Below are positions 1-6,897 of a stretch of DNA of 14,332 nt, piece after piece. Below the pieces are notes generated by a model, which searched no databases, had not been told where the DNA came from, and saw only the letters and a list, made by a program, of their open reading frames with translations. Source of the stretch: a bacterium (GTDB lineage: Bacteria > Verrucomicrobiota > Verrucomicrobiae > Limisphaerales > J093). The stretch is from contig JAKCAB010000539.1 of NCBI GenBank assembly GCA_021839785.1, positions 1 to 14,332 on the forward strand, read 5' to 3'. Made by a program: the position numbers and the translations under genes. Position 1 is the first letter of the stretch. Every line of letters starts with the position of its first letter.

Positions 1-369
1 TTCGAGCACGAGCGGCTTGCAGTAAGTGAACGTCCGGCGCTCGGCGGTGGGCAGGAAGTGGTCGAGCCGCACGCCGGGTTTGGCCCGCAGCGCGCGCTGG
101 AGTTCGAAGCCCTCGCCGTCCTCGCCGCAGAAACCGACCGGGTAAATCGCGCCGACGCCGAGCGCGACGAGGTTGTTCAGGATCGTGCCCGCCGCGCCGG
201 GTTGACTGCGGATGTTCGTCACGTTGTACACCGGCAGGCTGGTCTCGATCGAGGTCTCCGCCCGCGCCGGGTCGATCTCGAGATAGCGGTCCAAACAGAA
301 ATCGCCCACGATGGCGAGGCGGAGCGCCGGGTAGCGGGCGGTGAGGGTGTGGAAACGAGGGGCCAGCAT
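1..369 (-). CDS. PfkB/ribokinase-family sugar kinase, RfaE-like, N-terminal part (3' end outside window)
   Basis: The reverse strand is open from an ATG at 369 to the window edge, giving 123 codons without a stop. The N-terminus reads as a PfkB fold start: a first beta strand followed by IVGDFCLDRYLEIDP, resembling the VGDxxLDRY opening of heptose-7-phosphate kinases (RfaE/HldE type). It is followed by a substrate-lid segment (SLPVYNVTNIRSQPGAAG) with the Pro-Gly-Gly/Ala-Ala element typical of the family, then NNLVALG and a VGFCGEDGEG strand-turn. The catalytic GxGD motif would lie beyond the edge. The expected role is cytoplasmic ATP-dependent phosphorylation of a sugar or sugar phosphate; the substrate cannot be read from this fragment. 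The start lies 8 bases after the stop of the pseudopilin gene, so co-transcription is likely. No clear Shine-Dalgarno sequence is visible. The family call is firm; the RfaE-like subfamily is a resemblance only. Confidence 0.8.
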   Translation of the reverse strand, partial: MLAPRFHTLTARYPALRLAIVGDFCLDRYLEIDPARAETSIETSLPVYNVTNIRSQPGAAGTILNNLVALGVGAIYPVGFCGEDGEGFELQRALRAKPGVRLDHFLPTAERRTFTYCKPLVLE

Positions 370-377
370 GGGCGGGG

Positions 378-1130
378 TCAAAGGCTGTTGAGGGCGAAAA
401 TGTCGCTGCGATTGTTCTTCAGGTCGAGATAGCGCCAGGTCTCGTTATGTCCATCCACGAAGGCTACGTTCGCCCGCGTGAGGTGGCGGCAGCCGGGTTG
501 TTTGGGCGGAACGTAGTTTTTCCAGTCGTGGGTGACCGGATCGGGCGGGAAGGTGACGATCTCGGTCATGTAGCCGCTGCTCGGCACCTTGTTCGGGTCG
601 TAAGGCACGCCGGTGTCGCCCATCAACCAGACCTCGCTCGGGCGGCGGATCTCCGTGATGCGGCGGCTGTGTTGGGCGGCGCCCCCGCCGACGACGAAGC
701 CGTAACGAATGATCGTGCTTTCGACCGGCCCGTATCCCTCCCAGCGGGCCCCGAAGACCGTGCTGATGTCGCGATCCCGCACGGCCGGGCAGCGCCAGAC
801 GTTGTTGGAAACGCTGGAGGCGACCATGTAGCTATTGGTCGAGAGAAGCTGCCACCACCAAAGGCCCCCGCCCGCCACGCCACTGCCGGTCCACCATTTG
901 GTGTAGAGGTCCGGCAACGACTGGTTGTAGTCGTCGGCATAAAGAATGAACGCGAGGCCGACCTGCTTGATGTTCGACGAGCACTTGATGCTGCTGGCGC
1001 GCGCCTTGGCCCGCGACAAGGCCGGCAACAACAGACTCGCCAGGATGGCGATGATGGCGATGACCACCAGCAGTTCGATGAGCGTGAAACCGTTCCGGTT
1101 CGTAGCGCGGAATTTGGCTCGGTGGTTCAT
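378..1130 (-). CDS. Type II secretion/prepilin-like pseudopilin with H-x9-DG C-terminal motif
   Basis: The 250-residue protein has a short basic leader, then Gly14 followed by [20 protein letters not shown]. This is the prepilin peptidase signal, with cleavage expected between Gly14 and Phe15, Glu19 at mature +5, and a hydrophobic helix that anchors the protein in the inner membrane. The C-terminal half contains His216 followed by nine residues and Asp226-Gly227, the H-x9-DG motif that defines a very large PVC-group family (DUF1559-like processing-associated domain). Four Cys residues (50, 114, 214 and one upstream of the globular part) may include a disulfide. The role of these proteins is poorly known; they occur in tens to hundreds of copies per genome in Verrucomicrobiota, Planctomycetota and Lentisphaerota. 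It lies between the unknown gene upstream and the sugar kinase downstream on the same strand, and nothing in it suggests a metabolic link to them. Confidence 0.93.
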   Translation of the reverse strand: MNHRAKFRATNRNGFTLIELLVVIAIIAILASLLLPALSRAKARASSIKCSSNIKQVGLAFILYADDYNQSLPDLYTKWWTGSGVAGGGLWWWQLLSTNSYMVASSVSNNVWRCPAVRDRDISTVFGARWEGYGPVESTIIRYGFVVGGGAAQHSRRITEIRRPSEVWLMGDTGVPYDPNKVPSSGYMTEIVTFPPDPVTHDWKNYVPPKQPGCRHLTRANVAFVDGHNETWRYLDLKNNRSDIFALNSL

Positions 1131-1153
1131 AAGGCACCTGTCACTTTGGCACC

Positions 1154-1171
1154 CCGCAGATGAGGCTGCGG
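1154..1171 (-). terminator. Short hairpin between the unknown gene and the pseudopilin gene
   Basis: In the 99-base gap 1131-1229 there is a perfect 6-bp stem, CCGCAG (1154-1159) with CTGCGG (1166-1171), closing a 6-base loop. There is no U-run after it on the minus strand, so it is at best a weak or factor-dependent terminator, or a leader structure before the pseudopilin. The rest of the gap shows a purine-rich tract on the minus strand around 1204-1225 and nothing else. Confidence 0.2.
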
Positions 1172-1229
1172 CGGTGAGAATCCGAGGTAACGCCGCCGAC
1201 CCTACCCTTTCCTTTTCGGCGGAGCGAGA

Positions 1230-2336
1230 TCATTGCGTGCGCAGCGCATGGAAGAGGTGGTGCAGAAACGCCACGTTGTCGCACTGGACGTAGTGCATGG
1301 CACCGCCCATGCGCGAGTAGCTTTTGCAGAAGCGCAGGTAGTACGCCGGGTTGTCTTTGGGCGGCTCGCCCTGCGTCCAGTCCCAGCCCCCGCCGTCCTG
1401 CAGGTCCACGACGTAGATGTGGTGTCCGCTCACGATGGGCTGGCCGGCCTGGAGGCGGAGGTTGTTCGCGCAGCTCAGCGCCTTTTCGAACACCTGCGGT
1501 CCCATGATCGCCGAGCCGATCGAGAGCACCACGCCGCCGTCGAGGGTTTCGACCGAGCCGGCGAACTGGCGGAAGTCCAGTCCGGCCGCGCGGCCGATCA
1601 CCGCGCCATTGAACAGCGGGTGGTTGGTGATGATGTCGTAGCCGATGCCCGGATGGACGGTGAACGGCAGGTCGTGACGGAAGGCGTTGGCCAGCGGCGA
1701 CGCATTGCGCCACTGGTGGTTCACGATCAGGTGGCCGGCGGGCAGGTGATGCCGGCGGATGGCGGCGAGCAGATCGGCCCGGGCGGCGGTGAGCGGATCG
1801 CCGGGATTGCTGCGAATCGCCGCTTCGAGTTCCTCCGCCGTCGGCATGGTGCCGCCATCCTGGTAAATGTAACGGCCGAGCGCGCGCCCGTAACCCTCGC
1901 CACGAATCCCACCGAGCAAGAGCGCGCGGTGGATGTTGCCGCCGGTTTCCTCCCAGGTGCCGAACGTGCCGGTGGCCACGTTTTCGCGGACGCTTTCGGT
2001 CGAGCGGCCCAGCCAGGAAAATTCCCAGTCGTGAATCGTGCCCGCGCCATTCGTGGCCAGGTGCGAGACCCAGCCGTGGTCCATGAACCGGATGAGCAGG
2101 AGCTGCCCGCCGTTCTTCACGAGATGCGCGCCGTAAATGAGCATCACGCCTGCCTGGCGCGCGCGCGCCGCCCGGATGCGCTTGGCACAATCGGCCACCT
2201 GCGCGGCCACCGCCTCGCTGATGGGCGGCGGGTCATCGGCGGGTTCGACGAGGAGGTCATCCAGCGCGGTCAGGCTCTTCCGCTCGGCGAGCGGGAAGAC
2301 CTTGAGTTGGGTGAGATCGAGTGAGGCAGAGTTCAT
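1230..2336 (-). CDS. Conserved protein of unknown function, possibly deoxyhypusine-synthase-like
   Basis: A soluble protein of 368 residues with no signal peptide or membrane segment. Recognisable blocks, which look like strongly conserved active-site loops, are GAHLVKNG (69-76), SHLATNGAGTIHDWEFSWLG (91-110), EETGGNIH (129-136), HPGIGYDIITNHP (228-240) and LSIGSAIMGPQVFEKALS (271-288). The Gly-rich NGAGTIHDWE and GSAIMGP loops suggest nucleotide or NAD binding. The layout recalls proteins sometimes annotated as deoxyhypusine synthase-like in PVC bacteria, but I cannot confirm that fold, and the enzyme's substrate is unknown. ATG at 2336 lies 12 bases after the stop of the DUF5615 gene. The position between a HAD phosphatase and a PfkB kinase on the same strand suggests work on a phosphorylated sugar or other small molecule. 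The gene is clearly real and intact; the function is open. Confidence 0.85.
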   Translation of the reverse strand: MNSASLDLTQLKVFPLAERKSLTALDDLLVEPADDPPPISEAVAAQVADCAKRIRAARARQAGVMLIYGAHLVKNGGQLLLIRFMDHGWVSHLATNGAGTIHDWEFSWLGRSTESVRENVATGTFGTWEETGGNIHRALLLGGIRGEGYGRALGRYIYQDGGTMPTAEELEAAIRSNPGDPLTAARADLLAAIRRHHLPAGHLIVNHQWRNASPLANAFRHDLPFTVHPGIGYDIITNHPLFNGAVIGRAAGLDFRQFAGSVETLDGGVVLSIGSAIMGPQVFEKALSCANNLRLQAGQPIVSGHHIYVVDLQDGGGWDWTQGEPPKDNPAYYLRFCKSYSRMGGAMHYVQCDNVAFLHHLFHALRTQ

Positions 2337-2348
2337 CGGGGACGTGAT

Positions 2349-2675
2349 TTAACGGACTTCGACCACGGGGCAGCCGGATTCAAGTTCGGCCAGCAAATGA
2401 GGGAGCACGCTGGCGAAAGCATCAAGCAAGGCCGGGTTGCGACAATTGCCGAGACGAAGCCACACCACCTGCGGACCCGCAACGAACACCGCACGGTCTA
2501 GAAAGTCAGCGTCCTTGGTAATGAGCACCGCGCCGCGTTCACAGGCGCACCGCCAAACCTCCCGGTCATCCGCCTGTCCGAGGTTGAGATCTAGGACATG
2601 GTGAGCGTCGTGGCCCTCCGCGGCAAGCCAGCGCGCGAGCGCCGCCGGCAGTTGGTTGTCCACTAGAAATCTCAA
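2349..2675 (-). CDS. DUF5615 PIN-like toxin, TTG start overlapping the antitoxin stop
   Basis: A protein of 108 residues starting MRFLVDNQLP. Conserved acidic residues fit the DUF5615 (Mut7-C-like PIN) family: Asp6, Asp36/Asp37 with Glu39, and Asp55/Asp57 in the strand-loop LITKDADF. These would form the metal site of a small ribonuclease. An upstream ATG at 2726 in the same frame would add 17 residues of poor quality (Arg-rich) that lie inside the antitoxin gene. The TTG at 2675 shares four bases (TTGA) with the antitoxin's TGA stop, the usual translational coupling geometry, and places the first beta strand directly after the start, as in the family. No separate Shine-Dalgarno site is apparent, in keeping with coupling. 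Partner of the DUF433 protein upstream. Role as toxin is from family knowledge; activity is not shown. Confidence 0.85.
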   Translation of the reverse strand: MRFLVDNQLPAALARWLAAEGHDAHHVLDLNLGQADDREVWRCACERGAVLITKDADFLDRAVFVAGPQVVWLRLGNCRNPALLDAFASVLPHLLAELESGCPVVEVR

Positions 2676-2902
2676 GCAGCTTGGAGCACGGCGTGATCGG
2701 TTTGGCGCGCGGCGTACTCGATGCAAGCCAGAATATCTTCGCGTTCGAGAAAAGAGTAGTCAGCCAGGACTTCGTCGTATGCTGCGCCCGCGCTCAGCAG
2801 TTGGAGCACATCGCTTACCCGCAGCCGGTATCCGCGCACGCACGGCCGCCCGCCACACTTGCCAGGCTCAATGGTGATCCGTTGGAGCAGGTCTGACTTC
2901 AT
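2672..2902 (-). CDS. DUF433 family antitoxin
   Basis: A protein of 76 residues of the DUF433 type: RITIEPGKCGGRPCVRGYRL near the N-terminus, RVSDVLQLLSAGAAYDEVLADYSFLEREDI in the middle (written here as two adjoining blocks, residues 28-43 and 44-57), then an alpha-helical end with ACIEYAAR. The Gly-Gly-x-Pro-x-Val/Ile-x-Gly turn followed by a VSDVLQLLSAG helix is diagnostic for this winged-helix-like family, which is nearly always found directly before a DUF5615 PIN-like protein. ATG at 2902 is the only good start. Its stop overlaps the toxin's TTG start, so the two are translated together. Such pairs usually repress their own promoter; the 68-base gap upstream (2903-2970) may hold that promoter, but I could not pick out convincing boxes. 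Confidence 0.9.
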   Translation of the reverse strand: MKSDLLQRITIEPGKCGGRPCVRGYRLRVSDVLQLLSAGAAYDEVLADYSFLEREDILACIEYAARQTDHAVLQAA

Positions 2903-2970
2903 GGGGGCAGGATGGCGATTTCAGACGCGGGCTTCAAGTCTCCGGAGTGACGCAAAGGCTCGTTGGCCGT

Positions 2971-3807
2971 TCATTCGCCCAAGATGAGTTTTAGCAGCGC
3001 GCCGGCATCCCGGAAGTCCGGGATCACCACGTCCGCGCCGACGCCGAGCAACCGCTGCCGCTTCCATTCGTCCATGCGACCGGAGCCGTTGTGGGCCTCG
3101 TCGCTGGCCACCGCCACCGCCAGTCCGCCGACTTCCTTGGTGTTCTGGATTTCGACGTAGCCATCGCCGAACGAGAGCAACTGCGCGCCATCGATCGCGT
3201 TTTCGCGGAGGATGCGGTCGATGACCATCTTCTTGGAGAACTGCTTGAAGTCGTCCAGCGCGCCATAGACATGCGGCCCGAAATAACGCGTGAGGTCCAG
3301 CAGCGCCGCCTCTTGTTTCACGTAGGGTTCGTCGGTGCCGCTGGCGAGGTACAAGTGCAGCCCGCGGCGCTGAAGTTTCTCGAGCAGCAGCCGGGCCTGA
3401 AAAACCAGCAGGTCATCCGGTTTCACGCAGCCGGACTTCAGCCCCGCGATGCGTTCGCCGATCCGCTGGTCGAGCCGGCGGAGATACTCGTGCTTGTAAG
3501 CCAGCGGTTCGCCGGGGGTGCCGCCGCGTTCCTTGATCCGCTCGGCAAGCTGGATCATCTGGTAAATCGTCTGCTTGCCGTTGAGCCGCATGATGTCCTC
3601 GAAGGCGATCCGGCGCCGCTCCTCCTCGCTTTCGCCGGCCAGCGGCGGCAACAACTCGGCGAACATCGGCACCATCACGTCCGGCCAGCCCTGCCGGATC
3701 AGCGACAGCGTGCCGTCGAAATCGAAGAGCACGTGGCCGATGTCGGGACGCGGCGCGAACGCGGGCGCGAATTCGACCGAGCCGGTGAAGGCGGCGGTGT
3801 CAATCAT
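2971..3807 (-). CDS. HAD-superfamily hydrolase (phosphatase-like)
   Basis: A cytoplasmic protein of 278 residues with all four HAD motifs in order. Motif I is DFDGT, with Asp29 the predicted nucleophile and Asp31 the acid/base. Motif II is the Ser156-Gly-Thr of LASGTDE. Motif III is Lys192/Lys193 in FSKKMVIDRI. Motif IV is FGDGYVEI with Asp215 and Glu219. The long helical insert between motifs I and II (about residues 45-145) is a C1-type cap that would select the substrate. Expected reaction: phosphate-ester hydrolysis, possibly of a phosphosugar given the PfkB kinase gene 3' of it on the same strand. ATG at 3807 leaves about 24 residues before the first strand, a little long but with no better internal start. 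It is the promoter-proximal gene of the minus-strand run, facing away from the glycosidase gene. Confidence 0.88.
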   Translation of the reverse strand: MIDTAAFTGSVEFAPAFAPRPDIGHVLFDFDGTLSLIRQGWPDVMVPMFAELLPPLAGESEEERRRIAFEDIMRLNGKQTIYQMIQLAERIKERGGTPGEPLAYKHEYLRRLDQRIGERIAGLKSGCVKPDDLLVFQARLLLEKLQRRGLHLYLASGTDEPYVKQEAALLDLTRYFGPHVYGALDDFKQFSKKMVIDRILRENAIDGAQLLSFGDGYVEIQNTKEVGGLAVAVASDEAHNGSGRMDEWKRQRLLGVGADVVIPDFRDAGALLKLILGE

Positions 3808-3936
3808 GCGGCCATTGGGTAGCCGGTCCGGTCCGCAGCGTCAATGGAGCTGTCGCCGTGCGGCGGACCGCGGGCCGGCGTCTCTTGACGCTGGTCAAAG
3901 CGGGCGGGCACGAGCGCCGCGAAGCTCGCGGGCACC
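3808..3936. promoter_or_regulatory. Divergent intergenic region with a perfect inverted repeat
   Basis: These 129 bases separate the HAD gene (minus) from the glycosidase gene (plus) and must carry both promoters. A perfect dyad TTGAC-GCTG-GTCAA lies at 3885-3898, about 40 bases before the glycosidase ATG, where an operator for a dimeric regulator could sit. TTGACG in the same dyad could also serve as a -35 box for the plus strand, but no AT-rich -10 follows at the right distance. The regulator is unknown. Confidence 0.3.
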
Positions 3937-6555
3937 ATGCCATTACGCCTGAATACCTGCTCCGCCGCCATCGCCGGTCTGGTTTCGACCGTCGCCTTGA
4001 TCGTGACCGGCAATCATTGCTCGGCAGCCGCCGCGAGCGCGGATGCGCCGGTGCTGGACTTCCGCTATGCCCCGACGAATTGGCAAACCGCGATCTGCCT
4101 CCCGGACGACTGGCAGAAGACGCTGGTCGGCAAGGACGGCGCACTTTTGTACGACTACCCCGGCCCGTTCGCCGGCTTCGGCACGCGGATCGCGTTCGAT
4201 CTCACCGAAGGTTCAACCTGGACGGGCCAGCAACTCGACTCGGCGCGGGTCCCAATCGTGCGCACGACGAAAAGCGCGGGGGAGGTCGAAATCGTGGAAG
4301 AAGCCTTCGCGGTCGCGCCCGCGTTGCCGCGGCTGGAGTCACCGAAATCCGCGGCGCTGCGGGTCGAGCGCGTGGGCACGTCGCAAACGCTGATCGGTTG
4401 GGCGGTCCCGCGCCAGCCGTGCGATGTCGCCTTCTGTAACATCCGCGTGGGTTACGGCCAGCCGCTGGGCTTTCGCTTCCCAGCCCGCGCCGGCGAGCGG
4501 TTCACAGTCGTGTTCGGCTTGTGCGAAGGCTGGCACACCAATGCCGCCCAGCGCGTGCTCGACCTGCGGGTCGAAGGCTGGACGCGTCGCACGGTGGACC
4601 TGGTCGGCGAGTTCGGTCGGAACGTGCCGGCGACCTTTGCCTTCGAGGCCGCGGATGAAAACGGTGACGGCTGGGTGGACCTGAGCGTGGCGGCCGCGAC
4701 CGGCTCGCCCGACAAAAACACGATCCTGAACGTGCTGTGGGTCTTTCGCGCCGGCGAAGCACCTGACGACGCCGAACTGCTCGCCGGCCTCGGCGGCAAA
4801 CCGGCGTTAGCGCGCGTCGATGCGACCACTGCCCTCGCCTCCGCCGACCCGCCGCGTCACGACGTTCTGTTGGTGCATCTGCGCAACCGCGGCGCGAACC
4901 CCGCAACGGTCACGCCGCAATTGACCATCGAGAGCGGGACCGCGCTCACGACGTCCACCTCGGTTCGCGAACTGGCGTTCGGCGACCGCACCCACGTTTT
5001 CTCCACCGAGCCGCGGACCGGCTTGGCATCGCGCGAGCGAAGGCACGTCCTGCACTTTGCTCCGGTCACGCTCGCGCCGGGTGCTGAGCACACGCTCGCG
5101 TTCGGCGTGGGCCGCGGCGATGGCGCAGCCGAGTTTCCACGGGACGTGGCGGCGGCGGAGGCGGCGCGCAAACGCGCGGCGAGATTTTGGGCGAAGCTGG
5201 CCCTGCCTTACGGCCACCTCGAGGTGCCCGACCCGTCCGTGCAGGCCTTGCTGGACTCCTGCATTCGGAACATCTACCAGGCGCGCGAAATCAAGCAGGG
5301 TTTGCCGGCCTTCCAGGTCGGTCCGACCTGTTACCGTGGCTTGTGGGTGGTGGACGGCTCGTTCCTGCTCGAAGCGGTGACTTATCTGGGGCGGACCAAC
5401 GAAACCCGCGCCGGCATGAAGTACCTGCTCGGGTTCCAGCGGCCGGACGGCGCGTTCATGCTCATCGACGGCCACTGGAAGGAAACCGGCATCGTGCTCT
5501 GGGCCATCGCCCGCCACGCGCAGTTGACCGGCGACCAAGAATGGCTGCGCTCGGTCTGGCCGAACGTGCGCCGCGGCGTGGCGGCCATCCAAGCCATGCG
5601 CAAGCTGCCACCTGCCGGCGCGCCGAACGAAGGCTTGATCCCCGATGGCTTCAGCGACGGCGGCCTCGCCGACAAGGTGCCGGAATACACGAACGTTTAT
5701 TGGACGCTCGCCGGGTTGCGTGCGGCCATTCACGCGGCGCGCTCACTGGGCGAAACCGCCGACGCCACGGCCTGGCAACGCGAGTACGACGACTTTTACG
5801 CCACGTTCTGCCGCGCCGCTGAACGCGATGCCAAAACCGACGCGCAGGGCAATCGCTACGTTCCAATCCGCATGGCCAAAGGCGAAGGCATCCCGCCGCA
5901 AAAGGCGCAGTGGGCATTTTTGCACGCGGTGTTTCCCGGCCAGGTTTTCGCGGCCGACGACCCACTGGTGCGCGGCAACCTGGCGATGTTGCGCGCCGTG
6001 GAATGCGAAGGCTTGGTGCGCGACACCGGCTGGCTCAAGAACGGCCTCTGGAATTACTTCGGTTCCTTTTACGCGCACGCCTGGCTCTGGTTGGGCGACG
6101 GCGTGAAAGCCGCGCAGACGCTCTACGCCTTTGGCAACCACGCCTCCCCGCTGCTGTGCTGGCGCGAAGAACAGATGCCGGTGGGCGAAGGCCCGCAGAT
6201 GGTCGGCGACATGCCGCACAACTGGGCCAGCGCGGAATTCATCCGCCTGGTGCGCCACCTGATCGTCCTTGAGCGCGGCGATGAACTGCACTTGTTCGCC
6301 GGCTTTCCGGAGGCTTGGACGAAACCCGGCGCGGTCACGCGGCTAAACGGCGTCCTCACTTCATTCGGCCCGGTATCGCTGGAATTTCGCGTGGCGAAGA
6401 ATGGCAGGACCGCGCAACTCCACCTGGATCCGCCGCGTCGCCATTCGCCGGCCCGCATCGTCTGGCATCTGGACGTCTGGTCCGGTGAGAACGGCACACG
6501 CGACCTGCCCACCGAGGGGAAGTCGAAATCGGTGGTGCCGCTTCGTCGGCCGTAA
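3937..6555 (+). CDS. Secreted six-hairpin (alpha/alpha)6-barrel glycosidase-like protein
   Basis: A protein of 872 residues. The N-terminal 30-35 residues form a Sec signal (hydrophobic IAGLVSTVALIV, then small residues ending CSAAAASA), so the protein is exported. Residues about 40-410 are beta-rich, as in the N-terminal sandwich domains of these enzymes, and include DENGDGWVD (240-248), an EF-hand-like calcium loop. Residues about 430-790 form the helical barrel: RGLWVVDGSF with Asp473, DGHWKETG with Glu516, NEGLIPDGFSDGG, WLKNGLWNYFGSF, and MPHNWASAEFIRLVRHLI with Glu767. Trp- and acid-rich loops of this kind line the active site in GH15/63/65/78-type barrels, where one or two of these acids act as catalysts. 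A final beta-sandwich closes the protein. The CAZy family cannot be fixed by eye; a rhamnosidase-like or debranching activity is possible. The gene stands alone on the plus strand with its own upstream region. Confidence 0.8.
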   Translation: MPLRLNTCSAAIAGLVSTVALIVTGNHCSAAAASADAPVLDFRYAPTNWQTAICLPDDWQKTLVGKDGALLYDYPGPFAGFGTRIAFDLTEGSTWTGQQLDSARVPIVRTTKSAGEVEIVEEAFAVAPALPRLESPKSAALRVERVGTSQTLIGWAVPRQPCDVAFCNIRVGYGQPLGFRFPARAGERFTVVFGLCEGWHTNAAQRVLDLRVEGWTRRTVDLVGEFGRNVPATFAFEAADENGDGWVDLSVAAATGSPDKNTILNVLWVFRAGEAPDDAELLAGLGGKPALARVDATTALASADPPRHDVLLVHLRNRGANPATVTPQLTIESGTALTTSTSVRELAFGDRTHVFSTEPRTGLASRERRHVLHFAPVTLAPGAEHTLAFGVGRGDGAAEFPRDVAAAEAARKRAARFWAKLALPYGHLEVPDPSVQALLDSCIRNIYQAREIKQGLPAFQVGPTCYRGLWVVDGSFLLEAVTYLGRTNETRAGMKYLLGFQRPDGAFMLIDGHWKETGIVLWAIARHAQLTGDQEWLRSVWPNVRRGVAAIQAMRKLPPAGAPNEGLIPDGFSDGGLADKVPEYTNVYWTLAGLRAAIHAARSLGETADATAWQREYDDFYATFCRAAERDAKTDAQGNRYVPIRMAKGEGIPPQKAQWAFLHAVFPGQVFAADDPLVRGNLAMLRAVECEGLVRDTGWLKNGLWNYFGSFYAHAWLWLGDGVKAAQTLYAFGNHASPLLCWREEQMPVGEGPQMVGDMPHNWASAEFIRLVRHLIVLERGDELHLFAGFPEAWTKPGAVTRLNGVLTSFGPVSLEFRVAKNGRTAQLHLDPPRRHSPARIVWHLDVWSGENGTRDLPTEGKSKSVVPLRRP

Positions 6556-6897
6556 GCGGGGAGACGGATGGCCTCGGCCGCACGTGCCGGCCGCCCGCCG
6601 GGGATGCGCTCCAGTTTCGGTACCGCAGTGCCTCCGGGGCTGTGCCGCTGGGGGCAAGCACTCCCCCGAAGAATGCGACCGCCAGTTCCCGTGGGCGCCC
6701 CACCGCAGGTCCACGTCCGGCGCTTCCACCCACTTTCAAACCACACCGGCCTGGCCGTTGGCCGCGAAGATTCCGCGCAGGCTCTGGTTGCGGAACGCCG
6801 CACGAAGGTGCCACGAACTTGAATCGAGCCAACCTTGCTCGCGTCGGTGAATCGTGGGTTTCAGTGACGGTAATCGAGCCTCGACTTTGACACGACC
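6556..6897. other. 342-base gap between the two secreted-enzyme genes
   Basis: No open frame here has family-like sequence. Small frames on both strands are Pro/Arg/Gly-rich and look like shadows. A hairpin lies just after the glycosidase stop (6575-6593, listed separately). The last 60 bases are less GC-rich and should hold the promoter of the transglutaminase/esterase gene, but no clear -35/-10 pair or Shine-Dalgarno site is visible before its ATG. Confidence 0.5.
6575..6593 (+). terminator. GC hairpin 20 bases after the glycosidase stop
   Basis: CGGCCG (6575-6580) pairs with CGGCCG (6588-6593) around a 7-base loop, CACGTGC. There is no following T-run, so a factor-independent terminator is doubtful, though the position just after the stop is suitable. 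Confidence 0.3.

Noticed and set aside
447..1163. Long plus-strand frame opposite the pseudopilin gene
   Set aside because: Its sequence is Arg/Ala/Val-rich without family features; the minus strand has the diagnostic prepilin leader and H-x9-DG motif. It is a GC-driven shadow.
1141..2190. 349-codon minus-strand frame overlapping the unknown conserved gene
   Set aside because: Very rich in Arg, Pro and His, with no domain-like blocks; the frame 1230-2336 carries conserved Gly-rich motifs instead.
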